64,000 nt of DNA from Roseburia sp. (GCA_022771695.1 JALEKJ010000028.1:17898-81897), one strand, 5' to 3'. Shown: positions 25,952 through 35,643, numbered from the stretch's first letter. The notes: generated by a model from the sequence alone, not told the origin. Translations and numbers: made by a program.

Positions 25952-27246
25952 TGGAAGTACAAAGTGTTGCAATCGCAGTATTGCTGATTAGCTTTATCGT
26001 TATGATTTTATTGAGATTTCCGATTGCATATGCAGTTGCGCTATCGTCTCTCTTTTGTCTATTGTCGCAAGGGCTGCCGCTGACGACTGTCTGCCAGCAG
26101 ATGGTAAAAGGTATCAGTTCCTTTAGTTTGATGGCGGTTCCGTTTTTTATCACTATGGGCGTTTTGATGGGCAGCGGTGGTATATCGGAAAAACTGATAG
26201 CGCTGGCAAATGCCTGTGTGGGCTGGATGACCGGCGGTATGGCAATGGTTAATATCGTGGCATCTTATTTCTTCGGTGGAATCTCCGGCTCTGCATCTGC
26301 AGATACGGCTTCTATCGGAAGCATCATGATTCCAATGATGGTAGATCAGGGTTATGATGATGATTTCTCTACCGCAGTTACAATTACCTCTTCTTGTGAG
26401 GGATTACTTGTTCCTCCAAGTCATAATATGGTTATCTATGCAATGTCTGCAGGCGGTATTTCCGTAGGAAGCCTTTTCCTTGCCGGATATCTACCGGGGG
26501 CATTGCTTGCAGTATCCCTGATGGTTGGTTCTTACATTATATCTAAGAAACGCCACTATCCGAAGGGAGATAAATTCAGCTTTAAGGCGTTAATCAAGCA
26601 GCTTGGTGTATCTTTCTGGGCATTGGCGGCCGTTATCATTGTAGTGGTCGGCGTTGTTGCAGGATGGTTTACGGCGACAGAGTCTGCGGCAATTGCTGTA
26701 TTCTACAGCTTGATTGTCAGTGTCTATATTTACAAGGGGCTGGACTGGAAGGGCGTATGGAAATGTTTGGAGCAGTGCATCGACACATTGTCAATCGTGT
26801 TGATTCTCATTTCCACCTCCAGCATTTTCGGTTATTGTCTGACAACATTACACGTACCGGATTTGGCAGCAAAGGCAATTATCGGATTCTCCTCAAACCC
26901 GATTGTCATTGCACTGCTATTAAACTTGATTTTACTGTTCCTTGGCTGTATCATGGATATGGCGCCGATTATTTTGATTGCAACACCAATCTTGTTGCCA
27001 ATCGCTACATCAATCGGTATTGACCCGGTTCAGTTTGGTATCATCATGATATTAAACTGTGGTATCGGTCTTTTAACACCGCCGGTAGGTTCGGTATTAT
27101 TTATCGGTTCTGCAGTCAGCGGTGTGAAGATGGAGCGTGTGGTAAAAGCAACACTGCCGTTCTATGTGTGTATGATTGTTGTTTTGATGTTATTGACATT
27201 TATTCCGGAGGTTAGCATGGGACTCCCGATGCTCTTTGGAAATTAA
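25951..27246 (+). CDS. dctM: TRAP transporter large permease DctM
   Basis: This 431-residue integral membrane protein shows the typical DctM sequences: RFPIAYAVALSSLF near the N-terminus, FFGGISGSASADTASIGSIMIPMM, SSCEGLLVPPSHNMVIYA, CIMDMAPIILIATPILLP and NCGIGLLTPPVGSVLFIG. About 12 membrane helices are expected. It is the transport channel driven by a cation gradient. Translation is coupled to dctQ by a one-base overlap. Confidence 0.93.
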   Translation: MEVQSVAIAVLLISFIVMILLRFPIAYAVALSSLFCLLSQGLPLTTVCQQMVKGISSFSLMAVPFFITMGVLMGSGGISEKLIALANACVGWMTGGMAMVNIVASYFFGGISGSASADTASIGSIMIPMMVDQGYDDDFSTAVTITSSCEGLLVPPSHNMVIYAMSAGGISVGSLFLAGYLPGALLAVSLMVGSYIISKKRHYPKGDKFSFKALIKQLGVSFWALAAVIIVVVGVVAGWFTATESAAIAVFYSLIVSVYIYKGLDWKGVWKCLEQCIDTLSIVLILISTSSIFGYCLTTLHVPDLAAKAIIGFSSNPIVIALLLNLILLFLGCIMDMAPIILIATPILLPIATSIGIDPVQFGIIMILNCGIGLLTPPVGSVLFIGSAVSGVKMERVVKATLPFYVCMIVVLMLLTFIPEVSMGLPMLFGN

Positions 27247-27279
27247 CATTGTATTAGAGTTGGAAAGGATATTCCCGGC

Positions 27280-27753
27280 ATGACGTATCAATACAAAAGC
27301 GAAGTAAATGCATTGGATTTCTGGAAACTGACCATGCGTCAGACCTGGTGCTCGGTAGCGGGCGTTTGCAATATGGTATTTACGGTTGCAATGATTCTGC
27401 TGGCGGTAAAGTTCTGGGAAACGTCCAATAATATTCTGCAGGTGCTTATGCTTTTTGGATGTCTGCTGTTTCCTGTTATTCAGCCGATTGGTATTTACTT
27501 AAAGGCGAAGGCTCGCACGAAGGAGATGCCGAAGAACGTCAGTCTGTTATTTGATGATGCGGGGCTTCATGTAACCATGGGAAAAGAAAAACAGGACATA
27601 CCGTGGAGAAACATTCGTGTCACAAAGCAGAGAGAGATGTTGGTTGTCTTTTCGGATGCAAGGCATGGGTACATCTTGACGAACCGTGTACTGGGCGAGG
27701 AAAAAGAAAGCTTTTTTGTGTATGCAAAAGCGAAAATAGAACAATGTAGTTAA
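27280..27753 (+). CDS. YcxB-like membrane protein
   Basis: This 157-residue protein begins with a soluble stretch (MTYQYKSEVNALDFWKLTMRQT), has two adjacent membrane helices (about 25-44 and 51-72), then a cytosolic domain with SLLFDDAGLHVTMGKEKQDIPWRNI. That layout matches the YcxB-like family. Function is unknown. It follows dctM by 33 bases and probably rides on the TRAP transcript, with a terminator just after it, but no role in uptake can be claimed. Confidence 0.7.
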   Translation: MTYQYKSEVNALDFWKLTMRQTWCSVAGVCNMVFTVAMILLAVKFWETSNNILQVLMLFGCLLFPVIQPIGIYLKAKARTKEMPKNVSLLFDDAGLHVTMGKEKQDIPWRNIRVTKQREMLVVFSDARHGYILTNRVLGEEKESFFVYAKAKIEQCS

Positions 27754-27759
27754 GGAAGC

Positions 27760-27801
27760 GCAAAGCTGCATGTACGATATTGTATCTGCGGCTTTGCTTT
27801 T
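27760..27801 (+). terminator. terminator between the TRAP genes and the two-component system
   Basis: GCAAAGCTGCA (27760-27770) pairs with TGCGGCTTTGC (27787-27797), followed by four T. It separates transport genes from the regulatory genes. No distinct promoter is visible before 27838, so some readthrough is plausible. Confidence 0.6.
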
Positions 27802-27837
27802 CCCATATTGTGGAGAATTTTTGACAAAGGACGGAAC

Positions 27838-29322
27838 ATGCAGGTGAGAGAAAAAATCAAAGCGACGTGGCAAGCGCTTACCATTAAGAAAAAAATAGCA
27901 GCGTTTACCGGAATGGTATTTTTGATTATTTCACTTTCCGTGATGTTCGATATCTGGGTTGTGGAATTCTCGCTAATTGATTTTAACGGAATCTTACAGG
28001 ACAATGCAAAGAGCAGCGAGTTAGTACAGGCGCTTGAAAGTGAGCAGGAGCTTTTTGAAAACTATATGAAGAGCAACAGCGAGGAGGAAAGGATTGCGCT
28101 TGGGGCTGCGATGCAACGCACCTATGATGCGGTATATAATCTGCCGTTTTCCTACAATGAAATAGGAGAAGTGCGCTATGCAAAGACATGGTCGATTCGG
28201 AACAGCTATGAGGTGTATCGCCAGAGGCGTGATGCAGTGCTGCTGCTCGATGAAAGTGAGCCGGACTATATTGGTAAGCTCTATGAAGTCTACGGTATGC
28301 AGAGATATTTGCAGGAATATGCAAACACACTTATGACGTACACCATTGAAGCAGGAAATAGCGTGTATCAGGAGCGGGTGCCGACGCTTATCCGTGTGCC
28401 GATTGCAGTTATTTTATTCGGAATCATCCTGTTCTGGGGAATGTTAAAGCTTGCGAAGCTTATGAACAGTACGATTATTTCTCCGGTTATGGAGCTTGTA
28501 GCTGCTTCACAGAAAATAGCGACGAATGACTTTTTTGTGGAAGATGTAAAAGTGGAAAACAAGGATGAGTTGGGGGAACTCGTCCGTGCATTCAATAAAA
28601 TGAAATATGCGACAGGAGAATACATTCTGGCGTTGGAGGAAAAGCGAAAGACGTTAGATCTCTTACATGAGGAGGAATTGGAGAAACTGGAGACGGAAAA
28701 GAGACTCGAAATGATAAAATTGGAATTGTTGAAGAGTCAGATTAATCCGCATTTCCTGTTTAATACCTTAAATGTGATTGGCGGTATGGCGAACCTCGAG
28801 GACGCACATACAACAGAGAAGATGATAAAGGCATTAAGCTCACTGTTCCGGTACAACTTGAAAACGCCTGAGGTGGAGATCGCACTGGTGCGCGAACTGA
28901 AGGTCGTGGAGAATTATATGTATTTACAGCAGATGCGTTTTGGTGAGCGTATTTCTTATGAAGTTAACAGCGAAGTGAATGAGGAGCTTGTCGTGGTGCC
29001 GACATTTACATTTCAACCGCTCGTAGAGAATGCTATCATACATGGATTGTCTCCGAAGGAAGCAGGTGGCAGAATTCGCATTCATATCTGGAAGAGGGAG
29101 CAGCGCCTGTTTATTACGATTGGCGATGATGGAATAGGAATGGATGAAGGACAGTTGACACACCTTAGGGAGCAACTGAGACAGGGCGAGGAAGGTCATA
29201 CCGGAATTGGACTGGGCAATATTTATCGGCGAATTCATGCCATGTATGAGGACAGTTCTGTACAAATTTACAGTAAAAAGAATGCCGGAACCGTAATTCG
29301 GATTGAGATACCGCAAAATTGA
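27838..29322 (+). CDS. LytS/YesM-family sensor histidine kinase
   Basis: This 494-residue membrane kinase has a first helix at about 19-43, an extracytoplasmic helical sensor domain to about 180, a second helix at about 183-205, a HAMP-like linker and a coiled coil. The His_kinase domain has the phosphoacceptor at about His305 in SQINPHFLFNTLN. The ATP-binding region shows VENAIIHGLSP, IGDDGIGM and GIGLGNIYRR. The ATG at 27838 has AAAGGA upstream; the frame start at 27808 has none. It pairs with the AraC-type regulator at 29352 and probably senses the TRAP substrate. Confidence 0.9.
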   Translation: MQVREKIKATWQALTIKKKIAAFTGMVFLIISLSVMFDIWVVEFSLIDFNGILQDNAKSSELVQALESEQELFENYMKSNSEEERIALGAAMQRTYDAVYNLPFSYNEIGEVRYAKTWSIRNSYEVYRQRRDAVLLLDESEPDYIGKLYEVYGMQRYLQEYANTLMTYTIEAGNSVYQERVPTLIRVPIAVILFGIILFWGMLKLAKLMNSTIISPVMELVAASQKIATNDFFVEDVKVENKDELGELVRAFNKMKYATGEYILALEEKRKTLDLLHEEELEKLETEKRLEMIKLELLKSQINPHFLFNTLNVIGGMANLEDAHTTEKMIKALSSLFRYNLKTPEVEIALVRELKVVENYMYLQQMRFGERISYEVNSEVNEELVVVPTFTFQPLVENAIIHGLSPKEAGGRIRIHIWKREQRLFITIGDDGIGMDEGQLTHLREQLRQGEEGHTGIGLGNIYRRIHAMYEDSSVQIYSKKNAGTVIRIEIPQN

Positions 29323-29351
29323 CGTCATAGCCGAGAGAGATGGAGGAAACA

Positions 29352-30194
29352 ATGTACCGTGTATTAATAGCAGATGATGAACCGATTGAAAGAACGGTCG
29401 TTAGTAAAACAATTCAAAACCATTTTCACGGACAGTTGGAAGTGATACAGGCGGTAAATGGAAGAGAAGCAGTAGAAATGTTCTTTGAAAAAGAGTGCCA
29501 AATTGCGCTTCTTGACATCGAGATGCCCGGTGTGAATGGATTGGAGTCAGCGGAGCGGATTCGTGAGAAAGACAAGGAGTGTAGTATCATTTTTTTAACT
29601 GCATTTGATGAATTTAGTTACGCAAAGCGTGCGATTGGCGTGCGCGCAATGGACTATCTGCTAAAGCCGAGTGCGGAAGAGGAATTGGTGGCAGTGCTTG
29701 AGGAAGCAATGCGTCTGGCGGATGAGGCGAAGCAGCAAGGAAGAGAGAAACAGACAGAAGCAGCTTTGCATGTAGACGAACAACGCGCGAAAGAGCAGGC
29801 GGCGGAAACAAGGAATGAGGAAAGTTTCGAAGATATCCGCATGAATGCGGTAGCAGAGATGATTCGCAATTATATTGATGAAAATTATCAGGAAGACATT
29901 TCGCTGCAGACGGCAGCAAGTGCCATGAATTATTCGGATGCTTATTTTTGTAAAATTTTTAAGCAGTGTTTCGACAAGAGCTTTATCGTATATTTGTCGG
30001 AATACCGTGTGGAGAAGGCAAAACAGCTTCTTTCTGATGTGAAGAATAATGTAAAGGATATCAGCCAGAAGGTGGGATATCGTGATTCCAATTATTTTGC
30101 AAAGGTATTTAAACGCGTGGCAGGAGTAACTCCGACGGAATACCGGGTACAGGTATTAGGACAGATAGAAAAGCAGGGACAGTCAGATGGGTGA
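29352..30194 (+). CDS. AraC-type response regulator
   Basis: This 280-residue regulator has a receiver domain with acidic ADDEP, phosphoacceptor at about Asp55 (LLDIEMPGVNG) and LLKPS near residue 105. A Gln/Glu/Ala-rich linker leads to a C-terminal AraC double helix-turn-helix (ISLQTAASAMNYSDAYFCKI to YFAKVFKRVAGVTPTEYR). YesN-like regulators of this type control neighbouring sugar-uptake genes. The start at 29352 is chosen because GGAGG lies eight bases upstream. It overlaps the next gene by eight bases. Confidence 0.92.
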   Translation: MYRVLIADDEPIERTVVSKTIQNHFHGQLEVIQAVNGREAVEMFFEKECQIALLDIEMPGVNGLESAERIREKDKECSIIFLTAFDEFSYAKRAIGVRAMDYLLKPSAEEELVAVLEEAMRLADEAKQQGREKQTEAALHVDEQRAKEQAAETRNEESFEDIRMNAVAEMIRNYIDENYQEDISLQTAASAMNYSDAYFCKIFKQCFDKSFIVYLSEYRVEKAKQLLSDVKNNVKDISQKVGYRDSNYFAKVFKRVAGVTPTEYRVQVLGQIEKQGQSDG

Positions 30195-31215
30195 TAAGAT
30201 GAAAAAGGAAAAAACGAAGGCAATCATAGGCGGAGCAGTGCTGCTTGCAGCAGTTGCCGGAGCGTTGTGGTATTGTGCGCAACCGGAAGAAAAAGAGCCG
30301 GAGTTTGTATTTTCTTATGCGGAGAATCAGGCGGAGGACTATCCAACGACACTGGGTGCCAAGCGATTTGCAGAATTGGTAGAGGAACGGACGGATGGAC
30401 GTATCCGGATATTGGTTCAGGCAGAGGGAAAAATGGGCTCTGAGATGGAAGTTATCCAACAGATGCAGTATGGTGGAATTGATTTTGCACGCGTGTCATT
30501 GTCGCAGCTTGCGGTGTATATTCCGGAACTGAATGTACTTCAGATGCCGTATTTATATGAGGACTCCGAGCATATGTGGAAAGTTCTCGACGGGGATATC
30601 GGAGCAGAATTTTTGACCGGTGTAGGTGACAATGGACTGATTGGACTATCCTGGTATGATGCGGGGGCGCGAAATTTTTATAACTCCAAGCAGCCGATTA
30701 CCTGTCTGGAGGATGTGGCAGGTATGCGTATCCGCGTACAGGAGTCAGAGCTTATGGCTGACATGGTAGAGGCACTGGGTGCAACTGCGGTTCCGCTTGG
30801 ATACGCGGAAGTATATTCCAGTTTGGAGCGAGGACTGGTAGATGGAGCGGAAAACAACTGGCCATCCTACGAGTCAATGAACCACTATGAGGTAGCACAG
30901 TACTATACGGTGGACGAACATACGAGAGTGCCGGAAATGCAGATTTGCTCCGAATATACGTGGGAGAAATTATCGGAAGAAGATCGGGCAATTATTCGAG
31001 TGTGCGCGATGGAGTCTGCGCTGTATGAGCGGGAACTTTGGACGGAGAGAGAAGAGACATCAAGAAGTATTGTTGCATCCCATGGTACGGAGATTGTGGA
31101 ACTTTCTGCAGAGGAAAGAAAGCGATTTCAGACAGCAGTGATGGGAGTCTACGAAAAATACTGCGGTGACTATATGGATATCATAGATGAGATTATAGCG
31201 ACAGGAGAAAATTAA
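30187..31215 (+). CDS. DctP-like TRAP solute-binding protein
   Basis: This 342-residue protein has an N-terminal membrane segment (AIIGGAVLLAAVAGALWYC) and a DctP fold. It shows FSYAENQAEDYPTTLGAKRFAE, the family Arg region DVAGMRIRVQES, and GLVDGAENNWPSYES. The Cys sits in LWYC, a poor lipobox, so it may be anchored by the helix instead. It lies in the regulatory transcript, not beside dctQM. It may be a spare binding protein or a co-sensor for the kinase, as known for DctB in Bacillus; the latter is inference. Confidence 0.85.
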   Translation: MGDKMKKEKTKAIIGGAVLLAAVAGALWYCAQPEEKEPEFVFSYAENQAEDYPTTLGAKRFAELVEERTDGRIRILVQAEGKMGSEMEVIQQMQYGGIDFARVSLSQLAVYIPELNVLQMPYLYEDSEHMWKVLDGDIGAEFLTGVGDNGLIGLSWYDAGARNFYNSKQPITCLEDVAGMRIRVQESELMADMVEALGATAVPLGYAEVYSSLERGLVDGAENNWPSYESMNHYEVAQYYTVDEHTRVPEMQICSEYTWEKLSEEDRAIIRVCAMESALYERELWTEREETSRSIVASHGTEIVELSAEERKRFQTAVMGVYEKYCGDYMDIIDEIIATGEN

Positions 31216-31217
31216 AA

Positions 31218-32393
31218 ATGGAATTTTTACAAGAAAAAGAAAAACGAATGCAGTTTTTGTGCAGCTATGGCGTGTTTGTTATCAATGGCATGCTGGCATT
31301 ATCTATCGGTTCGCTTCTTCCGTTCATAAGGGATGCGAGAGGACTTGACTATGCATTTTGCGGATTGATTGTCAGTCTTCATTCCGTGGGGAATTTGATT
31401 TCCAGTTTTGTGGCGGGAGCATTGCCGGTTGTGATTGGCAGAAAGAAGAGCATTCTTTTGTTTAACGCTTTTTTTGCCCTGTCATATCTGTTGATTATTT
31501 TTGGCAACAGCAATCTTTGCATTGCGCTTGCATTTTGTATGACGGGACTTGCAAGAGGCGCTACAAGTAATTTTTGCAATACAACCATCAATAATCTTGC
31601 GCCGGGAAAAGCTTGGATTATCAATGGATTGCATGCAATGTTTTCGGTGGGAGCATTTGCCTTTCCTATTTTGCTGACAGTGCTAACAGCGGGAAATGCC
31701 GGAGACTGGGTGTACGCATGTTACTTTATGCTTGTAATGGGAATTTTAAGCTGGATTCTGTATTATATACTTCCGGTGGAGAATGATAAGTTAGAGAAGA
31801 CGGATAAGGGAAGTAATTTTGCGTTTTTCCGGGAACCGCTTTTCTATTTGTGCACGCTGACCTTATTTTTCTATCTTTGTGCGGAGCAGGGGGTCATCGG
31901 GTGGATGGTTACCTATTTTAAGGACTCGGGCTTACTTGATGCGTCGTTGTCTCAGATTACAGCAAGCGTGCTTTGGATTATGATATTGGCGGGGCGTCTG
32001 ACGACGGCATGGCTTTCTACGAAAGTGCCGAAAGAGCGGTTGCTGCTTGTCATGGGAGTGGGAATTGTGTTGTTCTTCTTTTTGCTTTTGTTTAGCAGAA
32101 GTACGCCATGGATTGTATTTGGAATCATGGGATTTGGCTATAGCATGGCAGGAATTTACCCGACTACCGTATCGTTTTCGGGAGGAATCATTCAGAAATA
32201 TCCGCTTGCCTGGAGTTTTATCCTAACGTTGGCGAGTATCGGCTCTATTGTGATGCCTTCAATTATCGGTAAGATTGCAGAAACAGCGGGAATTTTTTAT
32301 GGAATGAGCTCTATTGTTGCAGTTGTGCTTATTGATTTGGCTTGTATTATCGGATTGGTCGTATATATATCCAAAGAAAAAGGGGCGTGTTAG
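31218..32393 (+). CDS. MFS transporter
   Basis: This 391-residue protein has about 12 membrane helices and no large soluble domain. It has the MFS loop PVVIGRKKSILLF between helices 2 and 3 and a second half starting at FFREPLFYLCTLTLF. The fold resembles the FucP/sugar-porter-like branch. It starts two bases after the preceding stop and is followed by a KdgF-like cupin, so the substrate is probably a sugar or sugar acid. This is inferred from context only. Confidence 0.85.
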   Translation: MEFLQEKEKRMQFLCSYGVFVINGMLALSIGSLLPFIRDARGLDYAFCGLIVSLHSVGNLISSFVAGALPVVIGRKKSILLFNAFFALSYLLIIFGNSNLCIALAFCMTGLARGATSNFCNTTINNLAPGKAWIINGLHAMFSVGAFAFPILLTVLTAGNAGDWVYACYFMLVMGILSWILYYILPVENDKLEKTDKGSNFAFFREPLFYLCTLTLFFYLCAEQGVIGWMVTYFKDSGLLDASLSQITASVLWIMILAGRLTTAWLSTKVPKERLLLVMGVGIVLFFFLLLFSRSTPWIVFGIMGFGYSMAGIYPTTVSFSGGIIQKYPLAWSFILTLASIGSIVMPSIIGKIAETAGIFYGMSSIVAVVLIDLACIIGLVVYISKEKGAC

Positions 32394-32396
32394 ACT

Positions 32397-32744
32397 ATGA
32401 AAGCAAAAAAGAATCAGATATGGAACGCAAATGAGGAGATTGGATTTGAAGACTGCGCAGAAGGTGTCAGACGCAAGATTCTTGCCTATGCGGACGAACT
32501 GATGTGTGTGGAAAACCATTTTGAAAAGGGGGCCGTAGGAGCCTTACATCATCATCCACATACTCAGATTACCTATGTGGTATCCGGGCAGTTTGAATTT
32601 GAAGTGGCAGGAGAAAAACGAATTGTAAATCCCGGGGATGCGTTGCTGAAAAGAGACGGAATCGAGCACGGCTGTGTGTGCTTAAAAGAGGGAATATTAC
32701 TTGACATCTTTACGCCGATGCGCGAGGAATTTGTAGAAAATTAG
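32397..32744 (+). CDS. kdgF: KdgF-like cupin, uronate-linearising protein
   Basis: This 115-residue single-domain cupin has the metal-binding His set GALHHHPHTQITYVVSGQFEF and a second cupin motif NPGDALLKRDGIEHG. Both these and the end LLDIFTPMREEF are characteristic of KdgF, which converts 4,5-unsaturated monouronates to linear ketouronates in pectin and alginate breakdown. It is the last gene of the TRAP/two-component/MFS cluster and is the best clue to the substrate class. Other small cupins share this fold, so the exact reaction is not proven. Confidence 0.75.
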   Translation: MKAKKNQIWNANEEIGFEDCAEGVRRKILAYADELMCVENHFEKGAVGALHHHPHTQITYVVSGQFEFEVAGEKRIVNPGDALLKRDGIEHGCVCLKEGILLDIFTPMREEFVEN

Positions 32745-32771
32745 GAAAGTGGGGTGCCGCAAAAGGGTACC

Positions 32772-32813
32772 ATACAGAAGGGCATATATATAGAATATAT
32801 GCCCTTCTGTATA
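32772..32813. terminator. bidirectional terminator between kdgF and ktrA
   Basis: A perfect 17-18 bp stem with AGAAGGGCATATA and its inverse lies between two convergent genes. AT-rich flanks lie on both sides, so it can end both transcripts. Confidence 0.75.
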
Positions 32814-32838
32814 TTTCCTATTTATGGCGGCAGTTCGC

Positions 32839-33489
32839 TTACAATTTTTTTACAATCTTCTCGACATCACTTTGATGTCCAAGTACCATCAGATGCTCAT
32901 CCTTCTGGAATACATAGTCCGGACCGGGTGTCAGCTTCATGTTGCCGCCTGCCTTGACACCGATGATATTCGTATGATATGTTGCGCGGAAATTAACCTC
33001 CATGATGGTGCGCCCAATCCATTCCGGAAGAGGTGCAATCTCGTAGATGGAGTAGCCGTTTCCAAGCTCCACATAGTCGAAAACCTGATTGGCAGAGAAG
33101 CGTACGGCAACTTTTTCTGCGATGTCACGATCCGGATAAATAACTTCATCTGCACCGTTGCGAAGCAGAAACTTCGCATGGATATCGCGATTTGCCTTGC
33201 TGACCACGTATTTTGCGCCAAGCTCTTTTAACTGGCTTGTAATTTCAAGACTGCTCTGGAAGTTGTTCCCGATACATACGAAGCAGATATCGAAATTTCC
33301 CACACCGAGGCTCTTTAATACTTTTTCATTGGTGCAGTCGCCGATTTTGGCACTGACGACAAGCGGGAGCAGATCCTCTAATTTGCTTTCGTCCTGATCA
33401 ACAATCATGATTTCGTTGTCGAGGCGGGATAAGTCATGGCAAAGGTGCGTTCCAAAGCGCCCGAGCCCGATAATTAGTATTGATTTCAT
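32839..33489 (-). CDS. ktrA: potassium uptake regulatory subunit KtrA/TrkA
   Basis: This 216-residue cytosolic protein has an RCK N-domain with nucleotide-binding GLGRFG near residue 10, DQDESKLEDL and IGDCTNEKVLKSLGV. A TrkA_C domain follows (WIGRTIMEVNF to EHLMVLGHQSDVEKI). It gates the KtrB channel in response to ATP/ADP or NAD(H), and in many Firmicutes c-di-AMP. It lies 27 bases downstream of ktrB on the same strand. Confidence 0.92.
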   Translation of the reverse strand: MKSILIIGLGRFGTHLCHDLSRLDNEIMIVDQDESKLEDLLPLVVSAKIGDCTNEKVLKSLGVGNFDICFVCIGNNFQSSLEITSQLKELGAKYVVSKANRDIHAKFLLRNGADEVIYPDRDIAEKVAVRFSANQVFDYVELGNGYSIYEIAPLPEWIGRTIMEVNFRATYHTNIIGVKAGGNMKLTPGPDYVFQKDEHLMVLGHQSDVEKIVKKL

Positions 33490-33516
33490 AGTGGTACTCC
33501 TTTATAAAAAGAATGG

Positions 33517-34860
33517 TTAACCGATATTAATGTGCTCTATCGGCTGCATGATATGTGCTGTTTTTTTGTGGTCGGTAAAGGAAAGCGCAAAAGAGAGACT
33601 TCCCAGACGACCGATGTACATTAAAAATGCGATAATCATCTGTGAGGCAAGGTTAAGCTCGCCGGTAATTCCGGTGCTCATGCCGACAGTACAGATGGCA
33701 GATACCACTTCAAATAGTGTATCTCCAATCGCAAAATTCTGCATGCTGCAGATGGCAAGTGTCGCTGCGAGACTGCAGAACAGATAGGTGCAGAGCAGCG
33801 CTGCGGCTTTGGTGACGGTCGCGTCATCAATGCGCCTTCCATAAATGTTGGTTCCCATACTGCGTGTCAAGGTCGAACGAAGATGAAGTAAGAGTACAAA
33901 TATGGTAGCCATTTTTACACCTCCTGCGGTAGAACCGGAGCCGCCACCGATAAACATGAGAATAATCGTGAGCAGCTTGCCTCCTTCGGAAAGCGCACCG
34001 GTATCGGTGGTGTTGAAGCCTGCCGTACGTGGTGTAATAGCGCTAAAAAATGCACTGCATATTTTGCCGGTGGTACTCATGTCTGCATAGAGGCGATTAC
34101 CTTCGATGAAATAGAAAAGCAGTGCACCCCCAAATACAAGTACGAACGAGGCGCTTAAGACCATTTTTGTCTGTAGCGCATACTTACGAAAATGCCACTT
34201 ATGCTCGGCAATATCACTCCAGACGATAAAACCGATACCGCCGATTAATATCAGAGCACAGATGGTAAAGCAGACCACCGGATCGTCATAGTAGGCGGTA
34301 AACGACGAAAATTGTTCATAGCGCCCCATCAGGTCAAAGCCTGCATTACAGAATGCGGAGATGGAATGGAAGATGCCGTAGTAGATGCTCTGCGCAAGCC
34401 CCATTTGTGGGAAAAAGCGTATTGCAAGAACAATGGCACCGATTCCCTCAAAGAGAAGAGTTCCTTTTAGTACGAGGCGGATGAGCCGCACAACGCCACC
34501 GATGTCTAAGACGTTAAAACTTTCCTTAATCCAACCGCGCTGCTTCAATCCGATTTTGCGGCGGAGAATCATTGAAACGGCAGTTCCGATGGTAATGAAG
34601 CCTAAACCGCCAATTTGAATCAGGGAGAGAATGACAATTTGTCCAAATGTGGACCACTGCGTGTAAGTGTCCGCTAAAATCAATCCGGTTACACAAGTTG
34701 CGCTGGTCGCGGTAAAGAGGGCTGTCATGAATGGCGTGGCACTTCCGTTCCGTGAAGAGATTGGCAACATCAGCAAGAGTGCACCGCATAGGATTAGTAG
34801 AAAAAAGCCGAAAGCAATCAACTGCATTCCGGAAAGATTCTTTATTTTTTTCAGTAACAT
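33517..34860 (-). CDS. ktrB: potassium uptake transporter KtrB/TrkH
   Basis: This 447-residue membrane protein has four potassium-filter-like loops: TSATCVTGL, AFCNAGFDL, TPRTAGFNT and CTVGMSTG, each with the key glycine. These mark the Trk/Ktr/HKT superfamily with eight main helices and four pore segments. It imports potassium together with KtrA encoded next. On the minus strand GGAGG stands before the ATG. The promoter lies in the AT-rich gap divergent from the gene at 34993. Confidence 0.93.
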   Translation of the reverse strand: MLLKKIKNLSGMQLIAFGFFLLILCGALLLMLPISSRNGSATPFMTALFTATSATCVTGLILADTYTQWSTFGQIVILSLIQIGGLGFITIGTAVSMILRRKIGLKQRGWIKESFNVLDIGGVVRLIRLVLKGTLLFEGIGAIVLAIRFFPQMGLAQSIYYGIFHSISAFCNAGFDLMGRYEQFSSFTAYYDDPVVCFTICALILIGGIGFIVWSDIAEHKWHFRKYALQTKMVLSASFVLVFGGALLFYFIEGNRLYADMSTTGKICSAFFSAITPRTAGFNTTDTGALSEGGKLLTIILMFIGGGSGSTAGGVKMATIFVLLLHLRSTLTRSMGTNIYGRRIDDATVTKAAALLCTYLFCSLAATLAICSMQNFAIGDTLFEVVSAICTVGMSTGITGELNLASQMIIAFLMYIGRLGSLSFALSFTDHKKTAHIMQPIEHINIG

Positions 34861-34992
34861 ATATATTCCAAACCTCCGAATAAAAATTCCGGTTGTGAAT
34901 CACATTCTAAAACATTATAATATTATTGGAGTTTTTTGTACATAGCACAAATTTATTCTAAGCAGAATTTTGATAGAAACGGAGAGGGAAGC

Positions 34993-35643
34993 ATGGAAGG
35001 ACTTATTATCTGGCTAATCATTGTTTTGGTCATTTATAGCAATGCAAAGAAAAAGAAGGCGAAGGCAGGCGGACGGCACCCGCAGGATTACCAGTCGAAG
35101 AATTACGGACGTCCACAGAATTATCAGCAGCCGCAGAACTACCAGCGCCCACAGGGCTATCAGACAGGCAGCAATGGCAATCCGAACATAGCACAGATGC
35201 AGGCGGAAGTGACGAGAAAGCAGCAGGAACTGAAGAACCGTTTGCAGCAGAAATATGCCGGTGCAGCAGGGACAAATACCAGACCGGTGCAGCAGAACGT
35301 ACCGTATAGAGCGCCGCAACAGACTTTACAGAACAGCATGCCACAGCAGAGACCGGCGCAGCGGATATCACAGCAGAATGAAATAATGGGTCGGGCGATT
35401 GCGAATGTGAAAGAGAATGAAGTCGATGAGTTAGAGAGAAATCAGTCCGCAGTAGTTAAAAATGAAACATCAGCAGATGTACATAATATAATTGGAATAA
35501 TTGATGTCGCAAAGTCCAGTGAATTGATGGCGCAGATTAATGATTTGATGATTATGGGTTATCGAACAGATTTGAGCTTTGAACGAGATTTTGTGGCGGA
35601 GGGTGTTGATATGCTCAATAGCTATGAAATACCGGGAATATAG
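34993..35643 (+). CDS. membrane-anchored Gln-rich protein of unknown function
   Basis: This 216-residue protein starts MEGLIIWLIIVLVIYSNAKKKK, a single N-terminal helix with a basic stop. A low-complexity region follows, rich in Gln, Asn, Pro and Tyr with repeats of QNYQ(R/Q)PQ, and then a more ordered C-terminal part (IIDVAKSSELMAQINDLMIMG). The C-terminus resembles no family I know. The ATG at 34993 has GAGAGGGAA upstream. The protein is probably cytosolic-facing. It sits directly before the 35686 gene, suggesting co-expression. Confidence 0.7.
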   Translation: MEGLIIWLIIVLVIYSNAKKKKAKAGGRHPQDYQSKNYGRPQNYQQPQNYQRPQGYQTGSNGNPNIAQMQAEVTRKQQELKNRLQQKYAGAAGTNTRPVQQNVPYRAPQQTLQNSMPQQRPAQRISQQNEIMGRAIANVKENEVDELERNQSAVVKNETSADVHNIIGIIDVAKSSELMAQINDLMIMGYRTDLSFERDFVAEGVDMLNSYEIPGI

